Origin: Raffaelea ambrosiae
Taxonomy: Eukaryota; Ascomycota; Sordariomycetes; Ophiostomatales; Ophiostomataceae
Reading direction: 5' to 3'
NCBI GenBank assembly: GCA_002778195.1
Contig: PCDI01000012.1
Span: 1,173,394-1,237,393, forward strand
DNA length: 64,000 nt
A program made the translations under genes and the position numbers. Below the pieces are notes generated by a model. That model saw only the letters and a program-made list of their open reading frames with translations, ran no database searches and was not told the origin of the DNA. Shown here piece after piece: positions 13,571 through 24,846 of this stretch (its first letter is position 1; every line of letters begins with the position of its first letter).

Positions 13571-14950
13571 ATGGTGACCACAACGGCGGATGGGCCGACC
13601 GTGTCGTTGTCCTGTATGTTGACATTGCATCAATTCACGAACAACGTCGACGAGCAACAACAAAGAGACCAAAGACGAACAAACCACTGACTTGACTCGC
13701 AGTTGCCAACAACTTCTGGGGCAAGGATGATGCCGGATATGTCCCGCTGCTGGAGCGCATGAGCGCAGCCAAACAGACATGCGACGAGCTGCGCACATTC
13801 TACAATAGTAGGAGCAATCCACCGCACACGCCCATCTCCACGGCTCCCTTTACTGACCTGTTCCAGCGCGCGCTTCGATCGAAGACGAATACTCCCGCAA
13901 GCTGCTCTCCCTCTGTCGCAAGCCTCTCGGATCGCAGGAGGCCGGCGGTCTCAAGATCTCCCTCGACGTGATGCGCGGCGAAGTCGAGTCGATGGCGAAG
14001 CAGCACCAGTCGATTGCCGCGCAGATGAAGACGGAGCTCGAAGAGCCGCTGTCCGCCTTTGCCGGTGCCATGAAGGAGCGGCGCAAGATTGTGCAGAACA
14101 GCATCGAGAAGCTGCACAAGACCAAGATGCAGCAGACAATGGCTGTGAATAAGGTGGGTCTCCATGATGCGATCCTTTCCTGGCTAGGGAACTGTATGTG
14201 CTAAGTTCACCTTGCGCAGTCCCGCGATCGCTACGAGCAGGAGTGCCTCAAGATCAAGAACTACCTCGCCCAGGGCCACATGGTCATGGGCCAGGAGGAG
14301 CGCAAGAACAAGGCCAAGCTCGAGAAGACGCAGATCAACGTGGCCACGGCCAACACGGAATACGAGACGGCGGTCAAGACGCTCGAGGACACGACAGCGC
14401 GCTGGAACCGCGAGTGGAAGGCGGCCGCAGACAAGTTCCAGGACCTGGAAGAGGAGCGGCTCGACTTCACCAAGAGCAGCCTGTGGTCGTTTGCCAACAT
14501 TGCGTCGACCGTGTGCGTCAGCGACGACGCGTCGTGCGAGAAGATCCGGCTGTCGCTGGAGAAGCTCGAGGTCGAAAAGGACATTGCGTCGTTTATCCAG
14601 GAGAGAGGCACCGGCCAGGAGATCCCGGACCCGCCCAAGTACATCAACTTTTGCCGGGGTGATCTGGACTCGCAGTCGGAGGCGTCGGAGGACGACTACT
14701 CGGTCGCCCAGTTCCCGCGCAGCATCAACCCGGCCTACCGCTCTTCCTCGCCGCAGCCGTCGACGTACGAGTCGCACCACGATCCCAACAACGCGGCGCT
14801 GCAGCGCGACATGGGCATGGAGGTCGACCCGCCGCAGTCGGCGCGCGAGAAGACGGTGACGCCCCAAAAGGCCGCACAGCACGCCGGCGTGTCGCCGTCG
14901 GACCAGCGCCGCCGCTCCTACGCCCAGCCACAGCAACAGCCACTGCAGCA

Positions 14951-14982
<32 letters not shown>

Positions 14983-16872
14983 CAACAAAGAGCCGGACGC
15001 CGTACGATCCCGACGACTTTGCGCCGGTGCCGCACGACCCCTACCCGATGGACGGCATGACGATGCTGTGCCGCCCCAATGCGTCGGACCTGGGATCGCA
15101 GGTCAGCTCGCAGGTCAGCTCGAACGTCAGCGCCGGCATGTCGTCCTCGGGCCGCCCGTCCAGCCGCGACTCCCGCAGCGACTACTCGATTCCCACGCCG
15201 TACTCCAGCCAGGAGCTGCCGAGCGGCAAGACGTCGCCGACCAAGTCGGACGTGTCGACGGAGGGCCGGAATGTGCTCAAGAAAAAGAGCGGCTTCTTCC
15301 AGAACCACAGCCCGTTCCGCCGCAAGAGCACCAAGGACATCCACGGGGGCGCGATGGCGCCGTCGAACAACCGCAGCTCGTGGCACCCGCCCGTGTCGCA
15401 GAGTGGTGCGGCTGCGTCGCCCGCCGCTCGCGGCATGAACCGCTCGTCCACGTACGGCGTGGCGGAGCCGCAGGGCATGATGCACGAGCGCACGGCCAGC
15501 CCCGAGCCCATTGACGCCAATGCCAGCCTGGCGCTCAATGTCGGCCAGAACGTGTTCCCCGTGTCGACGCCCGATCGCCGCCGGGCGTCCAAGAGCCAGA
15601 CATCGCCGGCTGCTGCCGCGGCTGCTGCGGCCGCCGAGGACGACCCGATTGCGCAGGCTCTGGCCGAGCTCAAGGGCGTCGGCAAGCAGTCGTCGGTGCG
15701 CGTCTCGGCCGACGCCTACCACGGCATCGCGACGCCCGCGCCGGGTGCGCGCGGGAACGTGTTTGGCAACAACAACAGTGCTGTGGCAGCCGGCATGCGC
15801 GGCACGCCGCCGCCGTCGTACGACCAGCAGGTGGCCCGTCTGGGTGTCCCGGCAGCGGCCTGCACGTCCAAGGCGATGAAGCAGACGTCGCAGAAGTTCC
15901 AGGAGCAGACCCGGAGCATGTTCCGGCAGGGACCCAGCAGCAGCAGCACCAGCAATAACAACAACAACCAGATTCCGCCGTCGTCGTCGGGCGGCTATGG
16001 CGGCGGTCGATCGTCGCACAGCCGTGTGGGTTCGCGGGCCGAATACGAAATGCCGCGGGCGACGTCGCCGGCTCCTCTGCGCAGCACCTCCCCCCGTCCT
16101 GGAACCAGTGCGGCGATGAATCTGCCTTCGCAGCAGCCGCAGCAGCCGCAGCAGCAGCAATACCACCAGCGGCAGCAGTCGATGAACCGCCGGTCGGCAT
16201 CGCCCAACCCCTACGGCGGCAGTGCGAGCAGCCGGCGGCAGTCCTTCCAGCAGCAGACGACGCCGCAGAGGGACCAGGCCGGTGGCTACTACCAGCGGCA
16301 CCAGTCGCCCAACGACGTCTCGCCTCGCGCGGTGTCGCCGTCGCCCTACCGCAGCAGCCGTGGCAGTGAGTACGGCGGGCGTCCCGGCAGCAGCATGGGC
16401 AACAGCATGGGCAGCAGCATGGGCCGTGGCGGTGCGGGCGACAGCATGTCTGTGCAGCCGTATGGCGGCTCCGACGACGGGTACGGTTCGGCGCGCGGCC
16501 GCAGCCGGCCGGGCACGAGCAGCTCGAACTCGCGGGCGATGGGGTTGTACGAGGGCGGCAGCCACCAGCGGAGCAAGAGCATGGCGGATCCGAACCGGCA
16601 GTACACGCGCGACGGACGACCGATTATGCATTTTGGTGAGTTTTCTCGCGGTGTTGACTTCTTGCATTCGATTTCTCCAGGCATCTCGTACTAACTTGAC
16701 AGCGCGCGCACTCTACGTCTACCAGGCGGCCATTCCTGAGGAGCTGGGCTTCTCCAAGGGTGACATTCTTGCGGTGTTGCGGCACCAGGACGACGGTTGG
16801 TGGGAGGCCACGGTGCACGGCGGCAGCGGGCATGTTGGTCTCGTTCCGAGCAACTACCTGCAGCCGTGCTGA
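13571..16872 (+). CDS. F-BAR/SH3 cytokinesis protein, Cdc15/Imp2/Hof1-like
   Basis: This is a PCH-family membrane-bending scaffold of the septal actomyosin ring. Five exons: 13571-13613, 13703-13807, 13867-14153, 14220-16635 and 16703-16872, giving 1006 aa. The 43-nt first coding exon joins as SLS|FANNFWGKDD, the conserved F-BAR start; the next joint restores FYNTRASIEDEYSRKL. The F-BAR domain covers about residues 15-275. A long disordered Ser/Pro/Gln-rich middle includes a poly-Gln tract (about 382-402, encoded by CAG/CAA near 14927-14990). The C-terminal SH3 domain (about 951-1005) shows the ALYVYQA, DDGWWEA and VPSNYL motifs. The last intron has a textbook branch site (TACTAAC at 16689). 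Cdc15 and Imp2 paralogues cannot be separated from this window alone. Confidence 0.94.
14927..14990 (+). repeat. CAG/CAA repeat encoding poly-Gln
   Basis: A CAG-rich trinucleotide tract inside exon 4 of the F-BAR gene encodes an almost uninterrupted glutamine run in the disordered linker. A second, shorter Gln-rich stretch lies near 16130-16180. Confidence 0.9.
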
Positions 16873-17952
16873 ACGTAGGAGAGGGAAATCAAGGTCGCGG
16901 TACTGGGGATGAGGTAATGGTTGGGTTATGGGGGGGGTTTCTTTTTTTTTCTTTTTTTTCTTTCTAGGGTTCTCTTGCGGCATCGGATGTCTCATGATGG
17001 TTCGTGATGTCCAGTCATGAAAGACGTCGTGTAGGAGGAAGACAAGGCTGTTGTCTGCGGACGAGTCTCTGGTCTTCTTTCCCTTTCTTTCGTTTTCTTT
17101 CTTTTTCTTTTCTGGCCGTCTCTCTCCAGTGAGGAGCAAGCAACTGTCGTGTTTGATCTGTTCTGGAGTTGGATCTGCTTTTTGTTTTGTGCTGTTGTAC
17201 GCATGCATGCTTGGAATTTGCGTTGTCTGGATGTTTTTTGTGGTGATGTTTTTGCTGCCATGTTGATCCTTTTTTTCTTTCCTTTTTTCTCATTTGATTG
17301 ATTCCTTTCTTCACTCTGTAACACTTGGGTTGTGCGTCCTTGGAGACATTTGTAACTGTAGCATGTGAATTGACGATGTTGAATGCGAGCTTGTCTCCTG
17401 TGCATGAACGACCCCCATGCCCGTCCTGGAAATACACCGTAGTCCGATGCAATGTAGAAAAAGAACTCGGCAGCACAAGAGTGGACCACAGGGTGCGGCC
17501 AGCAGGAAGCTTGGGTCTGTTTCCCAGCCTTTGACCATGACGTATCCCCGGCGTGGTCGCAGCATGTGATTGGCCATCCGCCGGCCCACCCGCCGCGCCG
17601 GCCAACCACAGAGACGTGTCTGTCCAGCTGGTCGCAAGGCCCTGCGCCATAGTGCGCTGCCATAGTGGACTAGCTCCCTGTGGTGGTCCCCATGTTCAGC
17701 TGTCCTTGGCCGGGCCCTTTTTGTCTGTCCTGCGTGTGTGTGTGTCTCTCTCTCTCAGCTCCGCTCCCTGCATAGCTTCCCTCCTCTAGCTTCCCTTCGC
17801 CGGGAACCCGTCGCTTTCCAGGACCCGGGTCGTGTCTTCCTATTTCCCTCGTTGGCCACTTCTTCGTCGTCGCATCGTCTTCTCGTTTCTTCCCTGCTTC
17901 CTGCGCAGCCAGCAATGTCCACGGCTGTCTTGTTCTGTTCTGTTCCGTCACC
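16873..17952. other. Intergenic: F-BAR 3' flank and seipin upstream region
   Basis: This 1.08 kb is T-rich on the plus strand, with several pyrimidine tracts (16940-16965, 17080-17110, 17260-17290). The right part probably forms the seipin promoter and 5'UTR. No gene or RNA is recognised; the overlapping minus-strand open frames are low-complexity Lys/Arg-rich translations. Confidence 0.6.
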
Positions 17953-19617
17953 ATGGTACGTTGGGCTTCCTCGTCATCTCGTGATATCGCCCATGTTCAT
18001 TTCCCGAAACTCTCGAGTTGCGCTGTGTCTCTGCCTCTCTGCCTCTCTCTCTCTTTTTTTTTTTCTTTTTTTTTCGTTCGGAGGCATCTTCGCCTCTCTT
18101 GCTGTCTTTTTCTCACTTTGTCTTCTCGTTCTTCTCCTCTCCTTGTGATTCCCCCATCCATGTCCTCCTCCTGCTGATTCCCCTCCTAGAATGAAATCGC
18201 CCAGGTCGCCAACGACGGCTACAATGTCGTCACGTCCAAGGCCGTCCGCCGCACCGTCGTCTACACCTCCCTGCTGAGCGCTGCCTCGACCCTCCTCTAC
18301 GGCATCGCCGTCATCGGCTACATCGGCTTCTACCACGACTACGTGCCGCACCAGGTGCGCACCACGCCCGTCCACCTCCAGTATGGGCTCGCGCCGCCCG
18401 GCAGCAGCTCGCCCCCGGCGCCCTTTGGCATCGCCGACCTGACCCAGCTCGGGCTCAAGACCGCCCAGGACTACGACGTCTCGGTGGCCCTGACGCTTCC
18501 CAAGTCGCCCGGCAACCGGGACGTCGGCAACTTCATGGTCGAGCTGGCCCTGGTCAGCCGCGGCACCTCGTCGCTCCGCGCCCTCGCCGCCGCCGCCCAC
18601 CTGCCGCCGCCGCCGCCGCCGCAGGGCGGCCTCGCGCCCGCCGCGCAGAGCGCCCGCGCGTTCCTCACGTCCGACCGCAAGCGCGTGCTCTTTGCCGCCG
18701 CCCGGCCGGCCCTGCTCGGCTACACCAGCCCGCTCGTCGACCAGGCCGCCCGCCTGCTGCTGCTGCCCCTGCACCTGATGGCGCCGGCCGCGGCCGAGAC
18801 CGTCCGCCTGGTCGTGCCCATGGCCGAGGCGCTCTCGTTTGGCAGCAGCGTGCGCGGCGGCGCGTCCAAGCAGAGCCTGAGCAGCCGCAGCAGCGACAAC
18901 AGCGGCGGCGACCTGCCGGCCGCGCTCTACCTGGAGCTGCGCACGGCGCGCGAGCTGCGCACCTACGGCGCCGAGGTCGTCTTCGAGGCGCGCCTCAAGG
19001 GCCTGCGCCGCCTCATGTACCACCACCGCGTCTTCTCGTTTGTGCTCATGACGAGCATCTTCTGGTCCATCGAGGTCCTCTTCATGGTGCTGGTCTTCTT
19101 GGCCTGGAGCGCGCTGTTTGGCAGCAGCAGAAGCCGCAGCGGCGCCGGCGCCGGCGACGACGACGACGACGATGCCTCCGTCCGTGCACCCTCGCTGCCG
19201 CCGCCGTACCAGCCGTCGACGGGCGCCCCCGCCCCGACCAAAAAGCAGATCAAGGCCGAAGAGGAGGAGGAGGAGCAGCAGCCGTCCGACGCGTACGACT
19301 CCACGACCGAGGGCGGTCGGACCATCAAGGCCGAAAAGGGCGAGGCCGGCAGCCAGTCGACGACGCCGCTGTCCGCGATCCCGGCGCACCACCGCCACCA
19401 CCCGGGTGGCGGTGCGGGAGGCGACAGCAGCCACTACAGCACGGACGACAGCAACGACGAGGACCTGGAAAAGGTGGAAAGCGAAGAGCTGCTGGCCTCG
19501 CCGGCGCTGTCCAAGGGGGCGGCGTCGACCGCCACGGGCAGCGTTGCGGCCGAGTCTTCGTCGAGCGCCGCAGCGCGGTTCCGTGGTGGCACGACGAGCA
19601 TGAAGGCCATACCGTGA
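17953..19617 (+). CDS. Seipin (lipid-droplet biogenesis protein)
   Basis: Seipin-family ER membrane protein that organises lipid-droplet formation at ER-droplet contacts. Proposed model: exon 1 contributes only the ATG (17953-17955, in a TCACCATGG context); the intron is 17956-18189 (donor GTACGT, acceptor CCTAG); exon 2 is 18190-19617, giving 476 aa. Two membrane segments are visible, about residues 24-46 and 285-308, flanking the luminal domain. That domain carries the family landmarks YDVSVALTLPKSPGNRDVGN, the RRPALL-like RPALLGYTSPLV and VVPMAEALSFG. The C-terminal cytosolic tail (about 170 residues) is low complexity, with runs of Asp and Glu and many Ser/Gly/Ala. Family identity is secure. 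The start is inferred: no other upstream ATG joins in frame through this intron. Confidence 0.88.
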
Positions 19618-19976
19618 CGTCTGTGGGTGCGATCCGACCCTGTGTGGAGGGGACATACGAAAACACGTTTCATAACTATCTGGCTGTCATGAGGGCTGAG
19701 ACGGACTGGCAGGGAAAGGGCCTAGCTAGGAAGGGTTTGGGGGCGTTCTGGGCAAGGGAAAACAAAGAAAGAAAAAAAGAAGGGTTTTTTTGTTTCCTTG
19801 ACTTTCTGGTTCTTCTGTTCTGTTTTTTTTTTTTTTTTGGTTTCATGCAGTCTATGTAGATACGTATTTACGTTTTACGCCAATTCTTTTTCGTTTTCAT
19901 TTTCATTTTCTCTCTTTTTTCTTCCCCAGCATAGATAAGCCATGTCCTGCTCGCTTTTATTTTCATATAGTGTCTT
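19618..19976. other. Convergent 3' region, seipin and galactonate dehydratase
   Basis: This 359-nt spacer between two convergent stop codons is A/T-rich with T runs near 19826-19840. No gene is seen; it presumably holds both 3'UTRs and poly(A) sites. Confidence 0.6.
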
Positions 19977-21500
19977 CTACCACTCTCGCACTTCACCACC
20001 CGGTCCTTTGAACCCCGGCGACACCCACGGCTTCGTTCCCTGCGACAGCCGGCGCACCTGCTCCTCGTCGACCTCGATGCCCAGCCCGGGGCCGGTGGGG
20101 GCTTCGATGTAGCCGTCGTGCACCGCCCACACCTCGGGGTTCTGGGTGTAGCTCGTCAGGTCCTGCTCGCCCAGCTGGCTGTTGTAGTGGATGCCCAGGC
20201 TCATCTCCTGGATGGCAAAGTTGGGGCTCGCCAGGTCCACCTGGACGCACGCCGCCAGCGCAATCGGCCCCAGCGGGCAGTGCGGCGCCAGCGCCACGTC
20301 GTACATCTCGGCCAGCGACCCGATGCGCCGCATCTCCGAGATGCCGCCCACGTGTGCCACGTCGGGCTGCACAATGTCAATGTGCGGCAGCAGCTCGCGA
20401 AAGTCCCAGCGGCTGTGCAGGCGCTCGCCCAGCGCGATGGGCAGCGTGGTCAGGCCCGCCAGCTCCTGGATGCCCGTCGGGTGCTCCGACAGCAGCGGCT
20501 CCTCGATGAACAGCGGCCGCACCGGCTCCAGCGCCTTGGCCAGCTGCTTGGCCAGCGGCTTGTGCACGCGGCCGTGGAAGTCGACCCCGACGTCCATGCC
20601 CAGCTTCTTGACCGCCGTCACCCGGTCCACGCAGCTGTCCAGCGCCGACGGCGCGTCCAGCCACCCCAGGTCGGCCGTCGCGTTCATCTTGACCGCGCGG
20701 AAGCCCTGGTCGTGCCGCGCCCGCGCCTGCAGCTCGACGTCGTCGGGCCGGTCGCCGCCGATCCATGCATACACGCGCAGCTTGGTGCGCAGCTTGCCGC
20801 CCAGCAGCTGGTAGATGGGGACGCCGAGTTTGCGTGCTGTTGAAAAGTCAGTATGTTTTTCTCTTTGGGTTTCTTTCTTTTTTTCTTTTTTTCTTTTTTT
20901 CTTTTTTTCTTTTTTTCTTTTTTTCTTTTCTTTTTCTGTTTTTCTGTTTTTCTGTTCTTTTGTTCTTCTTTTTCTTCTTTCTCTACTTTTTTTCTTTTTT
21001 TCTTCCCTTTTTTTCTTTTTGTTTTCTTCCGTTTTTTATTTTATTTTATTTTATTTTTTTAGTTCTTTCTTTCCTTCTTCCTTTCTTCCTTCCTCCTTTC
21101 TTCCTCTTTTTCTTCTCTATTCCTTTCACTCGTCTCTTACCTTTCAAATCCCACAGAGCAATGTCAATGCCGGCCAGGGCACTCATAAAAACAGGACCAC
21201 CCCGGTAGAAGCTGGTCCGCCATGACAGCTGCCAGATGTGCTCAATGTCACTTGCGAGTGCGTTAGCGGTGTCTCTTCGTGTCGCTTTGCCATGGCTTCT
21301 CTCTGCTCAGCTAGGCTGACATACTCCGCATCCAGTCCTTTGTACTGGTCGAACCACGCATCCAGACAGCCCTCAACAGCTTGCGAATGGCCTTCCAGCG
21401 ATGCCTCGCCCCAGCCGACGTTGCCGTCTTCGTCGGTGATCTTGACAAACAGCCAGCGGGGCGGCACCCGGAACCACTCCGCGGTAGCGATCTTGCCCAT
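19977..21500 (-). CDS. D-galactonate dehydratase-type enolase-superfamily enzyme
   Basis: Member of the mandelate racemase/enolase superfamily closest to DgoD, which dehydrates D-galactonate to 2-keto-3-deoxygalactonate. Exons (minus): 21500-21325, 21250-21141 and 20836-19977, giving 381 aa. Joints restore GLDA|DDIEHIWQLSWRTSFYRGGP and ALWDLK|ARKLGVPIY. Superfamily landmarks are present in order: FRAVKMNA (acid/base lysine region), DFHGR and IEEP (metal ligands), GERLHSRWDF, QPDVAHVGG and HCPLGPIA. Intron 2 is 304 nt and almost pure purine on the sense strand. The enzyme is distinct from the fungal L-galactonate dehydratase (LGD1/GaaB), which belongs to another branch of the superfamily. Substrate is inferred from family likeness. 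It lies tandem and downstream of an aldo-keto reductase on the same strand. Confidence 0.9.
20860..21118. repeat. Long polypyrimidine/polypurine tract in an intron
   Basis: About 250 nt of almost pure T/C on the plus strand, dominated by TTTTTTTC-type units with a TTTTA patch near 21036-21060. It fills most of intron 2 of the galactonate dehydratase gene, so the pre-mRNA is A/G-rich. Confidence 0.9.
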
Positions 21501-22016
21501 GGTGAGAGGTGTGAGAAGAGACGCGGAATGTAGATGCTGGCTTTGCACTTGAGAAAATCGGCAAAGATGCTGGAACACTCTTGTTGAGGTTGTTTGCTGG
21601 GGAACATGCCCATAATAAGAACAAGGGCAACTCGAGAGAAGATCAAGGGCATCTCAAGAGCGTCGGTCTAGCTAGGTCTAGCACTGCCTTCTCCGACCAA
21701 TCATCTGCGCAGCCCGTCGACACGTCGATGATTCAATTCCTGCGGAGCTCTTCGTGCTAGTCGGCTGTCACTCGCCAACGGGCCAATTTCGCCGTCGCGT
21801 TCGGGGCAATGATGTCTGTTAGCTCCCTGTGCGGGGTTGGGCACTTTTCCGTGTTGGAGCAGCCGGGTTTTCCGTGCCTGCCGAATGCGGAGGATCACAT
21901 TTCCGCTGTTTGTTGGCTTGCTTCGAATTTTCGAATCTATTCTCAGGCTGATTCTATTCTTCTGTGCATTCGCTTGTCTTTCCCGCACGGGTCCTTGCAC
22001 GCATGAGACATCCTCA
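21501..22016. other. Upstream region of the galactonate dehydratase gene
   Basis: A 516-nt spacer between the dehydratase start and the stop of the tandem aldo-keto reductase gene. It should hold the dehydratase promoter and the reductase 3'UTR. No gene and no convincing motif seen. Confidence 0.55.
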
Positions 22017-23366
22017 CTATTTCCCCGCGAGCTTGCGCTGGGCTGCCTTCCACTCGTCCACGGCCGCCCGGATCACCTCGTGCGACCACTCGCCAAACAC
22101 GTCGACGCCCCAGCGCTTGGGACAGTTGTACCGGCCCGCGGTGCCACGGTCGAGCGCATTGAGCTTGTCAAAGGCATCCTTGGGGAGCTCCGAGACTGGT
22201 GCACACTGGTTAGATCTGGTTACCCGAGAGGAGCCTGTCTTTGTAGAATGGGCACGGTACCTTCCAAGTTTTGCTTGATGCGCGATGGCGTGACCGACTT
22301 GGTCAAGACCACGGTTCCGCGCTGAACAGCCCAGCTCAGGAGCACTTGAGCCGGCTCTTTCCCGAGAGCCTTGGCCACGTCGACCACCACGGGGTCTTCC
22401 AGAGCCCTGTTTGGCCGATTAGGCTTGTTCCGTTTCAATAGAGACATGGCAAAGATACGTGCTCACCTTGGAAGATTGTAGATGTTGTTGCCCATTGGGC
22501 TGTAGGCTTCGACGACAATGTCCTGCATTCTGTCAGCAACAAGACTACAAAGTAGAAAATCAGGCACGCCAAGGCAGTCACGCACATTCTTGATGCACCA
22601 CTCGGTGAATTCGTTCTGCTGCAGATACGGGTGCGCCTCGATCTGGTTCACGGCCGGCTTGATCTCGGCCGTCTTCCAGAGATCTTCGATGCGCTCCTTG
22701 GTAAAGTTGGACACGCCAATGGTCCGCACTTTGCCCTTCTTGACCAACTCCTCCATCTTCTTCCAGGTGTCGGCAATGGGCACGTCAATGGCATGGATCT
22801 CCTCGGTGGCAGGGTTGACGGGGAACAGCTCCCCTTTACTCCCCGGCTCAAAGGACACAGGCCAGTGGATCTGTCCAGGTGTTAGCCTGTCTCTCTCAAG
22901 TCTCCGTATTGTTCAGTTTCGTCAACATACCAGATACAGGTCGAGGTAGTCTGTCTGCAGGTCGGCAAGAGTGACATCTAGGTGTGCCTCGACGTCTTCG
23001 GGCTTGTGGTGGGTGTTCCACAGCTTGCCCGTCAACTGCGGATATCCGTTAGCCGTGCCTGTGACCCTGTTTGTTTGAACACCATGGGATCCCGTACAAA
23101 AATGTCTTTTCGGTCCACGCCTGAGGCTTTGATGCCGTCCCCGACCTCCTTCTCGTTCTGGTAGCAGGCTGCCGCATCGATGTGGCGGTAGCCCAGTTTC
23201 AAGGCTGCTTCGACTGCATTCTTGACTTCATTGGGTTTGGATAGCTGTTTCGTCAGCGAATTTGCAGGCTCAGGAGCAGATGGAGGCAAGCACCAACCCA
23301 AGTGCCCAGTCCCACGACGGGGATGGAATGGCCAGAGTTCAATTTGAGGGTCGTCGGCAGAGACAT
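22017..23366 (-). CDS. Aldo-keto reductase (glycerol dehydrogenase/aldehyde reductase-like)
   Basis: NAD(P)H-dependent aldehyde/ketose reductase of the AKR superfamily, cytosolic. Seven exons (minus): 23366-23298, 23244-23098, 23035-22931, 22870-22586, 22522-22467, 22406-22261 and 22195-22017, giving 328 aa. All phases agree. The catalytic tetrad is present: Asp46 and Tyr51 in HIDAAACYQNE, Lys76 in FLTGKLW and His109 in LIHWPV. Other landmarks are GVSNF, the AKR signature VNQIEAHPYLQQ, and the cofactor motif LTKSVTPSRIKQNL near the C-terminus. Best resemblance is to the Gcy1/Gld-type fungal reductases that act on small aldehydes such as glyceraldehyde. A seven-exon structure in 1.35 kb is dense. 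Substrate is not deducible. Confidence 0.93.
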
Positions 23367-24846
23367 GGTGAGATAAGGTCGAAAGAGGCGGGTTCTGGCC
23401 ACGAGAATCGGAATCGAATAATGCAGAAAGGAAAAGGAAAGAAAGCGGCCTCACAATCAGGATTGCAACATTTACATAGTGCACCATGTTCTCGACCTTG
23501 GCTTGTCTCCACTTCCACCTCGCCGTATTGATGTGCGAGATAGCTCACCATCGGAAATGCGGTTGCCTTTTTCCGATGATATCTCTGGGTGTCCATATCT
23601 GGCCCCCTGTCCGCCCCATTTTTCGAATCCAGCCATAATCTTACGCTTCACTACCCCACGGGGTAACGGACGTAGTCGTGTCTGATTGAATCGACACCAT
23701 ATCATACATCGGCCATCGCAGCCTTGTTCTCCCAAGTGAAGTTGGTTTTGATGAGTGGCTATTCCAGCTTGCGCATCACCCCGGCTTGGACATCACCACA
23801 TTGGCATGAGTGCATCGACGAGTCTGCTGCTGCCCATTCCACGCGGCTTGACGGCTTTGCTACATTCCAATCTGACCAAAACATGAGCTTCTTTCATCCA
23901 TGATTTTCTCGCTTTCCCCCTGCCCGAAATGTTGGTGCCTTGATTGCTGGGAGGATAGATATCCTCAAATATCGACTTTTCGATGACGTACCAATGAAGA
24001 TATTGGGCTTGCCAATGGGAGTACTTGCTCGCATCGACACCAAAGAGGGAAAAAGGAAAAAGGAAAGAGAATACCAGCATGCTGTATCAGCTAGACAGTG
24101 TCTCTGCATCGGAGAGACTGCCGGTCAGGGGTGGTTGTGCTTTGCAACCCTGACATACCCGCATCCAGAGCCACGTCTCTACGAAATGGGTGGTCGGCAA
24201 ACGGCAACGCGGCATTGCTTGTACGGCCATTGCCGCGCCAAGAATATCTCGCCCGACTCGTGGCAAGTCGCGGGATCTGTCCTGTCAGCCACGTCAGGCC
24301 AAGGACCAACGGCAATCGTTTGGCCACCTTCCCTTCTGGTCCGCAGTGGTGGTGACACGGACCGGCAAAAACAGCCAATACAGGCGCCACCTGAGATGCT
24401 TGTTGTACCCCCAGAGCCTCAGAGCCCCTGGCAACCACAATATTTGGTCCACGCAGGTTTTACATGGGGCTTATCCGACAGTTTTCTCTCCCCCACACAT
24501 CCAGCAAGACAGGTTGCTGGGGAATTGTCTGGGGATTGTGGGGTGGTCCCCCTTGGATGGATTGCTCACTGAAGCCTCCAGTACAGTGCTTGTCTATGCT
24601 CGAGACGTGTCGTAGAAAAGCTGACCTGGTTCACCCAGTTATTCCTTTATATGAGAGCAGCCACTCTCCTTCCACCAGGGACGTGATCTACTCTCAAGTT
24701 ATTTAATATCCATCTGTTCTGATATTGTCTTGTTCTCTTGTTTTGTCTGGCTGTTCTTTCCTACTTGTTTTTTTGCTTCACTACTTACGCCAAGGCAATC
24801 CGCACGACAGACATCCTTGTTTCTTGGCACGTATTGCTGCTTGGCA
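23367..24846. promoter_or_regulatory. Divergent upstream region, AKR and MFS transporter
   Basis: About 1.5 kb between divergent starts. No credible gene: the longest frames (for example 23940-24572 plus) have no recognisable domain and overlap frames on the other strand. It should contain both promoters. I see no clear repeat or operator. Confidence 0.5.

Noticed and set aside
14184..16667. 827-codon minus-strand open frame antisense to the F-BAR gene
   Set aside because: Translation is Arg/Ala/Val-rich without domains; it mirrors GC-rich codons of the well-supported plus-strand exon.
17974..19656. 560-codon minus-strand frame over seipin
   Set aside because: Low-complexity Arg/Gly/Ala product; the seipin frame carries the conserved motifs.
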